Shown piece after piece: positions 8,220 through 17,734 of a DNA stretch of 64,000 nt (the first letter of the stretch is position 1; every line of letters begins with the position of its first letter). A model generated the notes under the pieces. It had not been told where the DNA came from. It did not search any database and worked only from the letters and a program-made list of their open reading frames with translations. This DNA comes from CAWAWP01 sp963841205 (GTDB lineage Bacteria > Chloroflexota > Ktedonobacteria > Ktedonobacterales > JADMIN01). The stretch spans positions 11,825-75,824 of the forward strand of contig CAWJCH010000020.1 of assembly GCA_963841205.1 (NCBI GenBank), read 5' to 3'. A program made the position numbers and the translations under genes.

Positions 8220-9119
8220 CTATTCCCCGCGCCCCTGGGCGTAATACCAGGGGAGGGCCACTCGCTCGATCAGCGCGGTGAGCGCGAAGAGTGCGATGCT
8301 CAACGCGGCGGTGACGACGATGGCCGCCATCACGGCTGCCGTCGCCGCCTGGTGCAGTTTCATGTAGACCGCCAAGCCCGACTCCGCGCCGACGTACTCG
8401 CCGAAGATCGCCCCGATCACGGCATAGGTGATGGCAATCCGCACGCCGGAGAAGAGCGACGGCAATGCGCCCGGCAGCCTTACCGACCAGAAGATGCGCC
8501 AACGCCCCGCGCCGAACGAGCGATAGAGCTTGATCAAATCTGGATCCGCGCCGCGCAGCCCGTCCGCCAGCGCGACGACGATCGGGAAGAAGCAGACCAA
8601 CGTAACGACGATGACCTTGGAGGCTAGCCCGAAGCCGAACCAGAGCACCAGCAGCGGCGCCAGCGTGAGGATCGGGATCGTCTGCGTGGCGACGAGCAGC
8701 GGATAGATCGCGCGGCGTAGCCACGGCGAGAAATCGATCACCACGGCGAAGAGCACGCCCGCCGCCAGCGACGCGCCGAAGCCCACCAGCGTCTCCGAGA
8801 GCGTGGTAAGCGTATTGCTCCACAGCAGTTCGCGCTGGCCCACGAGCGCGCCCCAGACCGCCACCGGCGTCGGCAGCAGTTGCGAATCGACCGTCGGCTG
8901 GCTGGCGTACCACTGCCAAATGCCTAGCAGCACGGCCAACGCGACGGCGACCGGCAGCGCCGCCTGCGAGAAGCGCACGCCAAAGCGACGACCAGCGAGA
9001 GACGGCGCGGCTGACCCTAACCCCTGTCCCGCCACCGTGAGGGAGGGGAAAACGGAGGTGGCGGTTTCCGGCGTAGTCGTACGGGCCTCCCTACGATAGT
9101 CGGGCGCGTCAGTTGCCAT
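8220..9119 (-). CDS. thiX: ThiX-like ABC transporter permease
   Basis: The 299-residue protein has a variable ~45-residue N-terminal tail, then about six membrane helices of the binding-protein-dependent transport family. The EAA loop is visible as ADGLRGADPDLIKLYRSFGAGRWRIFWSVRLPGALPS, shown here in parts: DGLRGADPDLIKLYRSFGAG and WRIFWSVRLPGALPSLFSG. This loop contacts the ATPase. Its ATG overlaps the end of the ATPase gene by 11 bases, indicating coupled translation. It should form the pore for a thiamine precursor delivered by the ThiY lipoprotein encoded next. Confidence 0.9.
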   Translation of the reverse strand: MATDAPDYRREARTTTPETATSVFPSLTVAGQGLGSAAPSLAGRRFGVRFSQAALPVAVALAVLLGIWQWYASQPTVDSQLLPTPVAVWGALVGQRELLWSNTLTTLSETLVGFGASLAAGVLFAVVIDFSPWLRRAIYPLLVATQTIPILTLAPLLVLWFGFGLASKVIVVTLVCFFPIVVALADGLRGADPDLIKLYRSFGAGRWRIFWSVRLPGALPSLFSGVRIAITYAVIGAIFGEYVGAESGLAVYMKLHQAATAAVMAAIVVTAALSIALFALTALIERVALPWYYAQGRGE

Positions 9120-9957
9120 GCGCGGCCTCCTCGCTCGGCGTCGTGACTTGCGTGAGGCTGGCGAGCAGTTCAGCCTTCAGCGCGAGCAGGTCAGGGCGCG
9201 CAAGTTGATCCGCCGCACGAGGGCGACCCAAGGGCACACGCCGCTCCAGCCGGACACGACCGGGACGCGGCGAGAGCGCATAGACCCGATCGGCCAGCAG
9301 CAACGCCTCGTCCACGTCATGCGTGACGAGCAGGCAGGTCAGCCGCAGACGAGCCCACACCTCCAGCAGCCAGCGTTGCAGCGAGGCGCGCGTCAGGGCG
9401 TCGAGGGCGCCGAACGGCTCGTCCAGCAGCAGCAGATCGCCAGTGGCCAGCGCGGAGCGCGCGAAGGCGACGCGTTGCCGCATGCCGCCGGAGAGCGCGG
9501 CGGGGTACGCCCGCTCGAAGCCAGAAAGGCCGAACTCCGCGAAGAGCGCCCGCGTCCGCTCGCGCGCCTCGCGTCGGGGGACGCCGCGCGCTTCGAGTCC
9601 GGCGGCGGCGTTGCCGAGAGCCGTGCGCCAGGGCAGCAACAGATCGCGCTGCGGCATATAGGCGATGCGCCCGATGCGGCGCGCGTTCGGATCGCCCCGA
9701 AGCGCGATCGTCCCAGAGGTCGGCGGCTCCAGCCCCGCGAGGATCGAGAGCAGCGTGCTCTTGCCGCTGCCGCTCGGCCCCACCAACGCCACGAGCTCGC
9801 CCTCCTCAACGCGCAGACTGATGCCGTCGAGCGCGGGAATCGCCTCGCCGCGCGGCCCCGCGAAGCGCTTGGTGAGGTCGCGAACGTCGAGCAGCGGCGA
9901 GCCCGTCGCGGGCGCAGTGGACAAGTTTGGGTCAGCGGATGGCACGGTTGGCGGCAC
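9109..9957 (-). CDS. thiZ: ThiZ-like ABC transporter ATPase
   Basis: Walker A is GPSGSGKST, the Q loop is YMPQRDLLLPW, the signature is LSGGMRQRVAFARS, Walker B is LLLLDEPFGALD and the switch His is in VTHDVDEA. This is the nitrate/taurine/thiamine-precursor subclass of ATPases. I chose GTG 9957 because GGAGG lies 8 bases before it. A longer frame back to 10029 would start inside the riboswitch terminator and is unlikely. It is the first gene of the thi transporter operon and drives uptake at the inner face of the membrane. Confidence 0.88.
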   Translation of the reverse strand: MPPTVPSADPNLSTAPATGSPLLDVRDLTKRFAGPRGEAIPALDGISLRVEEGELVALVGPSGSGKSTLLSILAGLEPPTSGTIALRGDPNARRIGRIAYMPQRDLLLPWRTALGNAAAGLEARGVPRREARERTRALFAEFGLSGFERAYPAALSGGMRQRVAFARSALATGDLLLLDEPFGALDALTRASLQRWLLEVWARLRLTCLLVTHDVDEALLLADRVYALSPRPGRVRLERRVPLGRPRAADQLARPDLLALKAELLASLTQVTTPSEEAAHGN

Positions 9958-10009
9958 GATCAGCGCCTCCGTGGCGCCCCGCCCGTGCCGCGCGTCTACG
10001 CGCGCACGG

Positions 10010-10041
10010 AAAAAGGGACGCCAGCTCAATGCCAGCGTCCC
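10010..10041 (-). terminator. Riboswitch-controlled intrinsic terminator
   Basis: Read on the minus strand, an 11-pair stem (GGGACGCUGGC with GCUGGCGUCCC, two G-U wobbles) with loop AUUGA is followed directly by UUUUU. It lies between the TPP aptamer and the thiZ start. The 5' arm plus loop (CGCTGGCATT, 10028-10037) is perfectly complementary to AATGCCAGCG of the aptamer (10089-10098), giving a mutually exclusive antiterminator. Confidence 0.85.
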
Positions 10042-10078
10042 CCATGTGTAGAAGCCCGCCGAGGATGCGTGCGGACCT

Positions 10079-10172
<94 letters not shown>

Positions 10173-10229
10173 GTGGGAATCTTTCTTCGGTTGTACGGAT
10201 AGGTGTAGCACGCCGAAGAAGGGAGCGTC

Positions 10230-10709
10230 AAGCTGAGGTGCGCGACACAGCAAAGTCGCTCCCCGCGCTCACGACATACATCGCCTTCACCCTTGCGTTC
10301 TCTCACACCCCGTGCTATTCTGTACTAGAACATATGTTCAATCACTCTCCACTTCAGGCTCACCCATGAAGACCGTTTCTTCCCCCGCCCCATACCTCGC
10401 CACCTCCATAATCCCCGTGCGGCGCGACTCCTTCCCACGCGGGAAAGGCAGCGCCTCCCATGCGTGGGGGCATGTAGGGGTCGGGTGCTCCTTCGCGCTC
10501 CTTGCGGCTGCGGTGAACCACTCTTCCGCCTTCCGCGCGTCCGCGCCTCAACCCCGTTGAATTCATCCCCCAGGGCCGATCTAAAACGCAAAAACGGAAG
10601 GAAGCGGAAATCCTTCGCGGCACCGTTCGAGTACTTCAGGCAGGAGTGATGGCGCCGCCTCCCCAGTGTTACACTGCTGTCGTGGCAGGCGTCCTATACC
10701 AGCGATTGG
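10230..10709. other. Intergenic stretch, no gene supported
   Basis: Short open frames exist on both strands but lack ribosome sites and family-like sequence. A 21-base block CCAGTGTTACACTGCTGTCG(T) at 10663-10683 recurs with two changes at 34053-34073; its role is unknown. The riboswitch transcript must begin near 10190-10230 on the minus strand. Confidence 0.35.
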
Positions 10710-11672
10710 ATGGCGCAATCGATGCCCACAGTCGAGAACCCCTCGGTGACGACGCTGGACGAACTGCTCGATCTCGTGCGCCGCGTCGAAACGGCCTATC
10801 CTGATCGCGACGCGCTGACCATCGCGCGCATGCTGCTGCGCTCGAAATACACGCAGCCGACGTGGGACTGGCTGCTGCCGTCCTCCGCCGGTGTCGAGCC
10901 GGTGCGGGCGCGCGGCGACGTGACGACGGAGGACGAGCGCACGCTGGCCGGCGACTTCAGCGTCAGCGTGCCGGGGGACGAGCGCGTGGACCCATCCCAC
11001 GCCATCGCCGGGGTGGCGGCGCGCTTCGAGCCGCAGCCGGTCGGCGGCGCGCGGGCCGCCGATTTCCGCCGTTACCTGGTCACCGATCTGCCCGACGAGG
11101 TGAAGCAGTTCGACGTGGCGACGTGGCTGGGCGACGTCGGCAGCGCGGCGGCGGAGTGGGCCACGGCGCGACCGAGCCCGGACGCCGGATCGACGCGCGA
11201 GTCATATCTCGCCTACTGGTCCCCGCGGCCAGACCTGCTGGGCGACGTCGACGGCGTGGCGCTGGCCTGCGAAGACGCCACGCTCGGCTTCGCCTTCGAC
11301 TCCTCGGCGCCGCTCTCCACGAACCTGCGCCGCTACTACCTCCCGGACGGCGAGCGGGTGGGCAAGCGGCGAGCGTTTCACATCTTCTGCGCGCTCTACG
11401 ACCTCCCGCTCGCGGCGGATGGCGTTACCCTCTCGGCGAGCGGCCTCCGGAGCATCGAGCGGCGCGTCAAGCTGCTGGCGGAGTGGTACGCCGCCAACAA
11501 CATCGATCTGCGGCGCTGGGTCTTCACGCACGCGCCGCGCACCGGCGAGCCGACCAGTGCCGAGAGCGCCGGGGTGCTGCGGGCCTGGCAGCGCAACGCG
11601 CGCGATTGGCGCTGGTTCGCCGGGGAGTTCGCCGCGCTAGTGCAACGCGAGCTGCGCGACGAGGGCGCATAA
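10710..11672 (+). CDS. Conserved-looking protein of unknown function
   Basis: A 320-residue soluble protein with no signal peptide or membrane helix. Near the N-terminus DELLDLVRRVETAYPDRDALTIARMLLRSKY suggests a helical region; then come several Trp/Tyr-rich stretches (TWDWLLP, DWRWFAGEFAALVQRE). The KQFDVATWLGDVGSAAAEWA and AFHIFCALYDLP stretches look well ordered. I do not recognise a family. It is translationally coupled to the next gene through TAATG, so the two products probably act together. An internal ATG at 10722 could also be the start. Confidence 0.7.
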   Translation: MAQSMPTVENPSVTTLDELLDLVRRVETAYPDRDALTIARMLLRSKYTQPTWDWLLPSSAGVEPVRARGDVTTEDERTLAGDFSVSVPGDERVDPSHAIAGVAARFEPQPVGGARAADFRRYLVTDLPDEVKQFDVATWLGDVGSAAAEWATARPSPDAGSTRESYLAYWSPRPDLLGDVDGVALACEDATLGFAFDSSAPLSTNLRRYYLPDGERVGKRRAFHIFCALYDLPLAADGVTLSASGLRSIERRVKLLAEWYAANNIDLRRWVFTHAPRTGEPTSAESAGVLRAWQRNARDWRWFAGEFAALVQRELRDEGA

Positions 11673-12277
11673 TGACGGAGGACGTGATGCATTTCTATCC
11701 ACAGGAGGCGCCCGTGCCAGGTGAACTGCGCACGGACGAGTTCCTGCTGCGGCCACTCCGCGCGATGGACTGCGATCTCGACTACGAGGCCGTCATGTCG
11801 AGCGCCGAGATGCTGCTGGTGAAGAGCCTGGGGCATTGGCCGCGGCCCGGTTTCACCCGGGACGAGAACCTGAAGGACCTGCAAGAGCACGAGGCCGATC
11901 ACCTCGCGCGCCGCGCCTTCACCTTCACCGTGATGAACCCCGGCGAGACGGAATGCCTCGGCTGTGCCTACTTCAACCCGCTACGGCCGTCGCTGGCGTC
12001 CTACGGCGCGAGCGAAGAGCAGCTCGCCACCGTCGGGGACGACGAGACCGGCGTCCATTTCTGGGCGCGAGCGAGCCGCCTCGCCGATGACCTCGACGCC
12101 CGCCTCTTCGCCGCGCTCCACGGCTGGCTGGCGCACGACTGGGCGTTCCGGCGCGTCCTCTTTCGCGCCAACGACGGCGAAGCGCGGCTCCCGCGCATCT
12201 ACGCAGATGCCAAGCTCTGCCCGATCTACCGGCTCGCGGCACCGGCAGAGTCGCGGACGATGCTGTTCTTCGGCTAG
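11672..12277 (+). CDS. GNAT-like acetyltransferase-fold protein
   Basis: The opening LRTDEFLLRPLRAMDCDLDYEAVMSS is the usual first strand and helix of GNAT N-acetyltransferases, followed by FTFTVMNPGETECLGCAYFNPL, which fits the central beta strands. The acetyl-CoA loop is not clear-cut, so the substrate and even activity are uncertain. The ATG at 11672 overlaps the upstream stop (TAATG). A second ATG at 11687 has an ideal GGAGG site 5 bases before it and may be the true start. Confidence 0.65.
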   Translation: MTEDVMHFYPQEAPVPGELRTDEFLLRPLRAMDCDLDYEAVMSSAEMLLVKSLGHWPRPGFTRDENLKDLQEHEADHLARRAFTFTVMNPGETECLGCAYFNPLRPSLASYGASEEQLATVGDDETGVHFWARASRLADDLDARLFAALHGWLAHDWAFRRVLFRANDGEARLPRIYADAKLCPIYRLAAPAESRTMLFFG

Positions 12278-12371
12278 CGCACCACTAGACCTAACGACAA
12301 GCCATGCTAGAATGGCGGATAACTACGGATGGGCAAGCGCGGTCGAGCCAGCGACCATAAAGGGGGAACGC

Positions 12372-13811
12372 ATGGGGGTCGGCAACGTCGCCGCGCGGCT
12401 CCGCAGAGGGACTCCATTCTGGGAGCGGCTCGCACTCGGCAGGTGGCGCGGCTGGCTGATCGGCGCGGGCGCGCTGGGCATCGGCCTGGTGATCTGGCTC
12501 CACGCGGCGGGGCCGGGCGCGGGCGCGGGCTACGACTTCAGCGCGTATCTCTCCGGCGCGAAGGATATTGCCGTCGGGCGCGACCCCTACAGCCATCTGC
12601 TCAAACAGGTGACGGATACGCGTCCCGGCGACACCGGCGTGCATGCGCGCGGCTACGTCTATCCGCCGCTGTTGGCGCTGGTGCTCTCGCTGCCGTTGCG
12701 CCTGGGCCTGGGCGCGACGGCGCTCTGGGTGGTGTGGAACCTGCTCTCAGTCGCCAGCGTCCTCTGGATGGGCCGCGAGCTGAACCTGGCCCTGCGCGGC
12801 AGCCGAGGTTGGCCGGGCACATTGGGTTTCGCCGCGGCGCTGATGCTGCCAGCCTTCGTCACCTACGATCTCTTCCTCGGGCAGGCTGATGTGCTGATGG
12901 CCGCGCTGGCGGTCGGCGCATGCGGGCTGTGGCTCCGCGGCAATCGCTGGGCGGCGCTGCCGATCGGGCTGGCGATCGCGGTCAAGCCGACGATGGCGCT
13001 CGTGCTGCTGGTCTGGCTCTGGCGGGGCGACTGGCGCGCGGCACTGCGGGGCGCAGGCGTCGCGCTGGTCCTGCTGCTGGCGCCGTTCGTGCCGCTCGGC
13101 CTCAACACGCTGCGCGACTACGTCATCTTCTACACCCGTTGGAACGCCTTCAACGCCAACGCCGAGCAGATTAACCAGTCGCCGGTGGGCTTTCTGTTGC
13201 GCGCGCTGACGCCGAACCCGTACACGCAGCCCCTCGTGGACGCTCCCGCGCTGGTGACGCCGCTCCGCATCCTGATCGTGGTCGGCGCGCTGGCATGCTA
13301 CGGCTGGGCCGTGCCGCGTGGGCGGTCAGGCTCCCTGCGGCTTGGCATGGCGGCGTGCCTGCTGGCCCTGCCGCTGATCTTGCTGCTCAGCCCACTCGCC
13401 GAGGACATCCATTTCTGCCTGATCGTGCCCACGCTCGTCGGCCTGGGCTGGCTGGCGCTCGAAACCGAGACGCGCTGGTGGCGATCTCGCGGGCAGGACG
13501 GGCTGCCGCGCGTCCACGGCGCGGTCTTGCTGGGGATACCGCTGCTCTACCTCATCTGCTGCATCCCGCGCGTCCAGGAGATCGTCTATCCCGGGCATCT
13601 GCTGGCGCTGCCGGGCCAGGGCGACGTCGCGCTGGGGCCGCTGATCGTGCTGCTGCGCTCCGGCGTGTTGTGCGCCATCGCCGTGTTGACCCTGGTGGTC
13701 GGCGCGCGCCTCCTGCGGCAGCTTCGGCGCGGTCATCGCACGAGCATCACCGCCCCGGACCGTGCACCGGCCTACGCCTACGAGCTGACGGCCACCAGCG
13801 TGACGTCATAG
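12372..13811 (+). CDS. GT87-family integral membrane glycosyltransferase (DUF2029)
   Basis: This ~480-residue protein starts at an ATG behind AGGGGG. About ten to eleven hydrophobic helices are visible. GAGYDFSAYLSGAKDIAVGRDPY holds the early acidic residue and YVYPPLLALVLSLPL the YxYPP motif typical of GT87 polyprenyl-phosphate-mannose-dependent mannosyltransferases; LGQADVLMAALAVGACGLW and AIAVKPTMALVLLVWLW follow the family plan. It would add sugars to a lipid or glycan on the outer face of the membrane. Its last 34 bases overlap the convergent FKBP gene. Confidence 0.8.
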   Translation: MGVGNVAARLRRGTPFWERLALGRWRGWLIGAGALGIGLVIWLHAAGPGAGAGYDFSAYLSGAKDIAVGRDPYSHLLKQVTDTRPGDTGVHARGYVYPPLLALVLSLPLRLGLGATALWVVWNLLSVASVLWMGRELNLALRGSRGWPGTLGFAAALMLPAFVTYDLFLGQADVLMAALAVGACGLWLRGNRWAALPIGLAIAVKPTMALVLLVWLWRGDWRAALRGAGVALVLLLAPFVPLGLNTLRDYVIFYTRWNAFNANAEQINQSPVGFLLRALTPNPYTQPLVDAPALVTPLRILIVVGALACYGWAVPRGRSGSLRLGMAACLLALPLILLLSPLAEDIHFCLIVPTLVGLGWLALETETRWWRSRGQDGLPRVHGAVLLGIPLLYLICCIPRVQEIVYPGHLLALPGQGDVALGPLIVLLRSGVLCAIAVLTLVVGARLLRQLRRGHRTSITAPDRAPAYAYELTATSVTS

Positions 13812-14380
13812 ATCACCGTGTCGTTGGGCGGGATGCCGAGTCCGTCGTCGCCCTTGGCGCCATAGGCCAGCCCAGGCGGGAGGATCAGCCGCCGCGTGCC
13901 GCCAACCTTCATGCCGATCAGGCCGATGTTGAGGCCCGGGATCTCCTGCGCCTGCTCGGCGCCGAGCGGCGACGGTATCTGGAAAGTCTTGGGGTCGTGG
14001 AGCAACGAGCTATCGAAGAGCTTGCCATCACTCGCCGACCACCCGCTATAGGTCACCGTCACGGTGTCACCGGTCTGGGCCTGCTGCCCGCAGCCCACAA
14101 CAATGTCCACATATTTCAGGTCCTGCGAGCCGGTGGTGGGCGTGGCGCCGACCGGAGGCAGCGAGGCCGCGGGCGTCACGCGCACGTTGGCGGCGGCGGT
14201 TGCCGTCGCGGCGCAGGAGCCCGAGAGCGGCGCGACGCCCGGACCGGCGATGTGTGAGAACAGGAAGACGGTGAACACGGCGATCACCACACCGGCGATG
14301 GTGAGCAGCACACCGAGATTGACACCCCGGCCCGCCGCGCTGGGCCTCGCCGCCTGCGAGGACGATCGATCGTCCGACAT
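13778..14380 (-). CDS. Membrane-anchored FKBP-type peptidyl-prolyl isomerase
   Basis: A short polar N-terminus leads into one membrane helix (VNLGVLLTIAGVVIAVFTVF, residues ~20-41), then a Pro/Thr-rich linker and an FKBP domain from about residue 85. FKBP signatures are VTVTYSGW, GKLFDSSL, IPGLNIGLIGMKVGGTRR, LPPGLAYG and IPPNDTVIYDVTLV. It should speed proline isomerisation in proteins outside the membrane. A second FKBP with the same plan lies just upstream at 14513-15310, so the pair is a local duplication that has diverged. Confidence 0.88.
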   Translation of the reverse strand: MSDDRSSSQAARPSAAGRGVNLGVLLTIAGVVIAVFTVFLFSHIAGPGVAPLSGSCAATATAAANVRVTPAASLPPVGATPTTGSQDLKYVDIVVGCGQQAQTGDTVTVTYSGWSASDGKLFDSSLLHDPKTFQIPSPLGAEQAQEIPGLNIGLIGMKVGGTRRLILPPGLAYGAKGDDGLGIPPNDTVIYDVTLVAVSS

Positions 14381-14512
14381 GCACTCCCCACAATCTCAGA
14401 ACATGCCACGGGCAGCGACGAACTGCGCAGTTCACCAGCCAATGCCGCGACGAGCAAGCGAAGCGCCCGCCACTCATCCGCACAGATGGTAGCGGGCGCG
14501 AGACGTGAACGG

Positions 14513-15310
14513 CTAGCTCCCAGAGGTGATCGAGACCAGCGTGATGTCGAAGACCAGCGTGGCATTGGGCGGGATGACGACCGCGCCCGTGTTTTGATCG
14601 GTCTGGCCGGTCGCGCCGTAGCCGAGGGTCGGCGGGATGATCAGGCGGCGCGTCTCACCGGGCTTCATGCCAGGGAGGCCGCCCTCCCAGCCGGCGATGA
14701 CGGCGGGCGGGGTCTGACCTAGCGTGAAACCGCACGATCCGGTGATCGTGCCGCCGCAGCTGCTAGGTGCGTGACTGAGGGAGCTGTCGAAGAGCTTGCC
14801 GGTCGACTGTACCCAGCCGGTGTAGATCACGATGACCGTGTTGCCCGAGACCACTGCCGGGCCGCAGCCCTGCTGCAGGACGGCATATTGGAGGTCGGCG
14901 GACTGCGTCAGGTTGTTGCTGTCGGTGTAGTTGACGGACTTCGTCTGCACCGTCACATCCGAGGGGAGCTTCGGCGGGCTCGGGGGCGGCGTCACCGCGG
15001 GGAGAGGCCCGATAGCCGTCGCGGTAGGGGTCGCGCAGTTATACTTCGGTCCGGTGGTGCTGGCGCTTGGGCTGGCCTGCGACGACACATGGCTCACCAG
15101 GAGCCAGATCAGCCCCACGACGACGAGCACCGAGAATGTGCCAAGGAGGATGTTGTTGCGACGTCGTCGCTCAGCGGCGCGCCTCGCCGCGCGAACGGCT
15201 CGTCTGCTCACCGCGGTCTGCGTGCTCGCGCCGCGTTTGGCGGCGCTCTCCGAAGTGACCGAAGACTTACGCACCTCCGGACGCGTCCTTGAATTGGCGG
15301 ATGACGGCAT
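14513..15310 (-). CDS. Membrane-anchored FKBP-type peptidyl-prolyl isomerase (paralogue)
   Basis: The chosen ATG (15310) gives MPSSANSRTRPEVRK; longer frames upstream are not FKBP-like. A very basic stretch (RAVRAARRAAERRRRNN) precedes one membrane helix (ILLGTFSVLVVVGLIWLLV), consistent with positive-inside topology. A Pro-rich linker then leads to the FKBP domain: VIVIYTGWV, GKLFDSSL, GWEGGLPGMKPGETRRLIIP and IPPNATLVFDITLVSI. The paired Cys in APSSCGGTITGSCGF could form a disulfide. Its neighbour at 13778-14380 is a paralogue with 132 bases between them. Confidence 0.88.
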   Translation of the reverse strand: MPSSANSRTRPEVRKSSVTSESAAKRGASTQTAVSRRAVRAARRAAERRRRNNILLGTFSVLVVVGLIWLLVSHVSSQASPSASTTGPKYNCATPTATAIGPLPAVTPPPSPPKLPSDVTVQTKSVNYTDSNNLTQSADLQYAVLQQGCGPAVVSGNTVIVIYTGWVQSTGKLFDSSLSHAPSSCGGTITGSCGFTLGQTPPAVIAGWEGGLPGMKPGETRRLIIPPTLGYGATGQTDQNTGAVVIPPNATLVFDITLVSITSGS

Positions 15311-15596
15311 CGATCGTAGTCCCCTTCTAGTATATGGATGGCCTTGCCAGTATATATCTCGCCCGAGGCGCGCGCAACGTGATGGTGTCGGAGCCGGGTG
15401 GAGGAGTGTGGCTAAGGTGACTGGCGGTTCACCGCTGCACCATCCGACGCTCGACGCCCAGCCCCGGCGCGGCGCGGTACGGTGCGGTACGGTACAATAG
15501 CAGTAACGCATGTATCGGCACACATGGCTCGCTGGCCGTGGACCGAGCGCAGCGATGCACTCCCTCTGACGAACCACGAGAGAAAGTCGTTTCTCC

Positions 15597-16505
15597 ATGC
15601 CTCATTTCGCGCTTGCCGCCGACATCGAAGGCCTCTGGCTCCGCTGGAGCCTCGATCCCATTCTGCTGCTCGGCCTCGCGGCCCTAAGTGTGGGCTACTG
15701 GCTGCTGATCGGCCCCCTGCGGCGGCGCTACGGCTGGGGCGACGCGGTAGACCCGCGGCAGCCCGCGCTCTTCACCATCGGCATGGTGATCGTGATCTTC
15801 GCGCTCGTCTCGCCGCTCGACACCATCGGCGACGACTATCTCTTCAGCGCCCATATGATCCAGCACATGCTGCTGGCGGTCGTCGTGCCGCCGATCTGGG
15901 TGCTCTCCTTGCCCGGCTGGGCCATCGATCTGGCGCTGCGGGTGCGCGGCGTGCGGCCAGTCGCGCTCTTCCTCACGAACCCTATTGTCGCCTTCGCGCT
16001 GCTCAATGCGGACATCTGGATCTGGCACGCGCCGGCGCTCTACGACGCCACGCTCGTCAATCTGCAGCTCCACATCCTCGAGCACCTCAGCTACCTCGTC
16101 TTCGGCGTGCTCTTCTGGCTGCCCGTGCTGAGCCCGGCGCCCGCGCTGCGCCAGCTTTCCCTCGGCGCCAGCGTGCTCTACCTCTTCGTGGCATGCCAGC
16201 CGATGGTCGCGCTCGGCGCGCTGCTGACCTTCTCGTCCGTGCCGCTCTATCACCCGTACGTCGTCGCCCCCCACCTCTGGGGCAGCACGCCGCTCGGCGA
16301 CCAACAGCTCGGCGGCCTGATCATGTGGCTGCCCAGCACGATTCCATACCTCGCGGCGCTCAGCGCGATCTTCTTCTCCTGGGTCGGCGAGCAGGATCGC
16401 CGCGAACGCGAGGCCGCGGGTGAGTTCGACGAGTTGGAGCCGCCCGAGGGGCCAGACTTCGCGGCGCTCCACTCGGCCTCCGCGGCGGGCGAGGCCGCAC
16501 GCTAG
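15597..16505 (+). CDS. ctaG: CtaG-like (caa3-type) cytochrome oxidase assembly/membrane protein
   Basis: About seven membrane helices in 302 residues match the caa3_CtaG family. Conserved features are HMIQHMLLAVVVPPIWVL, ADIWIWHAPALYDATL and HILEHLSYLVFGVLFWLPVLS; the histidines in HMIQHM, WHAP and LEH are the conserved metal-type ligands of the family. It likely helps copper delivery to, or assembly of, terminal oxidase, although no oxidase gene lies in this window. A TACAAT -10-like sequence occurs at 15493-15498. Confidence 0.88.
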   Translation: MPHFALAADIEGLWLRWSLDPILLLGLAALSVGYWLLIGPLRRRYGWGDAVDPRQPALFTIGMVIVIFALVSPLDTIGDDYLFSAHMIQHMLLAVVVPPIWVLSLPGWAIDLALRVRGVRPVALFLTNPIVAFALLNADIWIWHAPALYDATLVNLQLHILEHLSYLVFGVLFWLPVLSPAPALRQLSLGASVLYLFVACQPMVALGALLTFSSVPLYHPYVVAPHLWGSTPLGDQQLGGLIMWLPSTIPYLAALSAIFFSWVGEQDRREREAAGEFDELEPPEGPDFAALHSASAAGEAAR

Positions 16506-16582
16506 CTGGCGCGCGGCGACGATGACCCCTTTGGCGCACAGCTCCATAAGATGACACGATAGGGTTTGACACTCCACACGGG

Positions 16583-17733
16583 CTAAAGCCCGATGGATGC
16601 TCGGTTCGTCCCCGCAGGCATCCCCACGAGTCCCCGAAGGGCCTGCCCGGCCCATAAAATGTTTCTGGCCGCGTTCTCGTCGCGGTCTAAGATCAAGCCG
16701 CAATTGGTGCAGATGTGGGTACGAATGCTCAATGTTTTGGGTATACGCACCCCACAGCCGCTACAGTCCTGGCTGGTGTATTGGGCGGGAACCGCAACCA
16801 CTCGCTTACCGGCGCATGCTGCCTTGTACTCAAGTGTAGTACGGAATCGCCCCCACCCAGCGTCCGCAATGGACTTGGCCAGATGATGATTCTGTACCAT
16901 GTTGCTGACCTGCAAATCTTCGAGAAAGATGGTGTCGTAGATTTGAACCAGCATTCGCGCTGTTTTGTGATGGAAGTCGGCGCGCTGGCGATTGACCTTC
17001 TGATGGCGCTTGGCGCAACACTGCGCCGCCTTCTTGCGGCGGTGGCTGCCTTTCTGGCGTCTGGAAACGTGTCGCTGGGCTTTGGCCAGGCGCTTTTCGA
17101 CACGGCGGTGGTGGCGCGGATTCTCTATGACCAGCCCATCAGCGGTGACAAGAAAGACTCTCAGGCCTACGTCAATGCCCGTCTCTTTTCCCATGAGTGG
17201 CAAGGGCTGCTCAGGGACTTCAGCACAGGAGAAGATCACGTACCAACCGTCCGCCTCACGGGAGATGGTGACGGTCTTGGGGGTTCCTTCCATCGGACGC
17301 GACCAGCGCACCGCGATGCGCCCAAGCTTGGAGAGAACCAGGAACCCGTTGTCCAGGTGTGCGCCGTTGCCAAACTGCTTGTAGGTGAACGAGTGGTAGC
17401 GGTTGCGGCCCTGGAAGCGGGGAAAACCTGGCGCCTGACCGGCGTTGACGCGGCGAAAGAAGTCTTGATAGGCTTTGTCCAACCGCGTCAGCACATCTTG
17501 CAAGACCTGGCTGTGGATAGCTCCATATTCTGGCGTACTGGCGCGAATCTCTGGGGTTCTGCTTCCTGCTTGGCGTGGGTTACGGGGACGCCACACGTGC
17601 GATAGGCCCAGATACGCTGTTCCAGTCCAGCGTTATAGAGTTGGTGACAGAGCCGCAGCGTCTCATCCAACACCCGTTCCTGTTCAGATGTTGGCTTGAG
17701 TTTGTATTTATAGCTCTTGCGCACACTCGCCAC
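16583..17733 (-). pseudogene. tnpB: tnpB with a one-base frameshift near the N-terminus
   Basis: A GTG start at 17733 gives VASVRKSYKYKLKPTSEQERVLDE, the family N-terminus. The frame is lost after HAKQEAEP near 17553-17557, where one base appears to be missing, and continues in another frame as PEIRAS...PEYGAIHSQVLQ to the end. The C-terminal part still has all RuvC motifs (GIDVGLRVF, FLEDLQVSNM, DRDENAARNI) and the CSGCG/CTNCG zinc finger. Restoring one base would give a full TnpB of ~383 residues. Confidence 0.85.
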
Positions 17734-17734
17734 G

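Noticed and set aside
10312..10560. Possible small gene upstream of 10710
   Set aside because: No ribosome site, low-complexity content, and a competing frame of equal length on the other strand.
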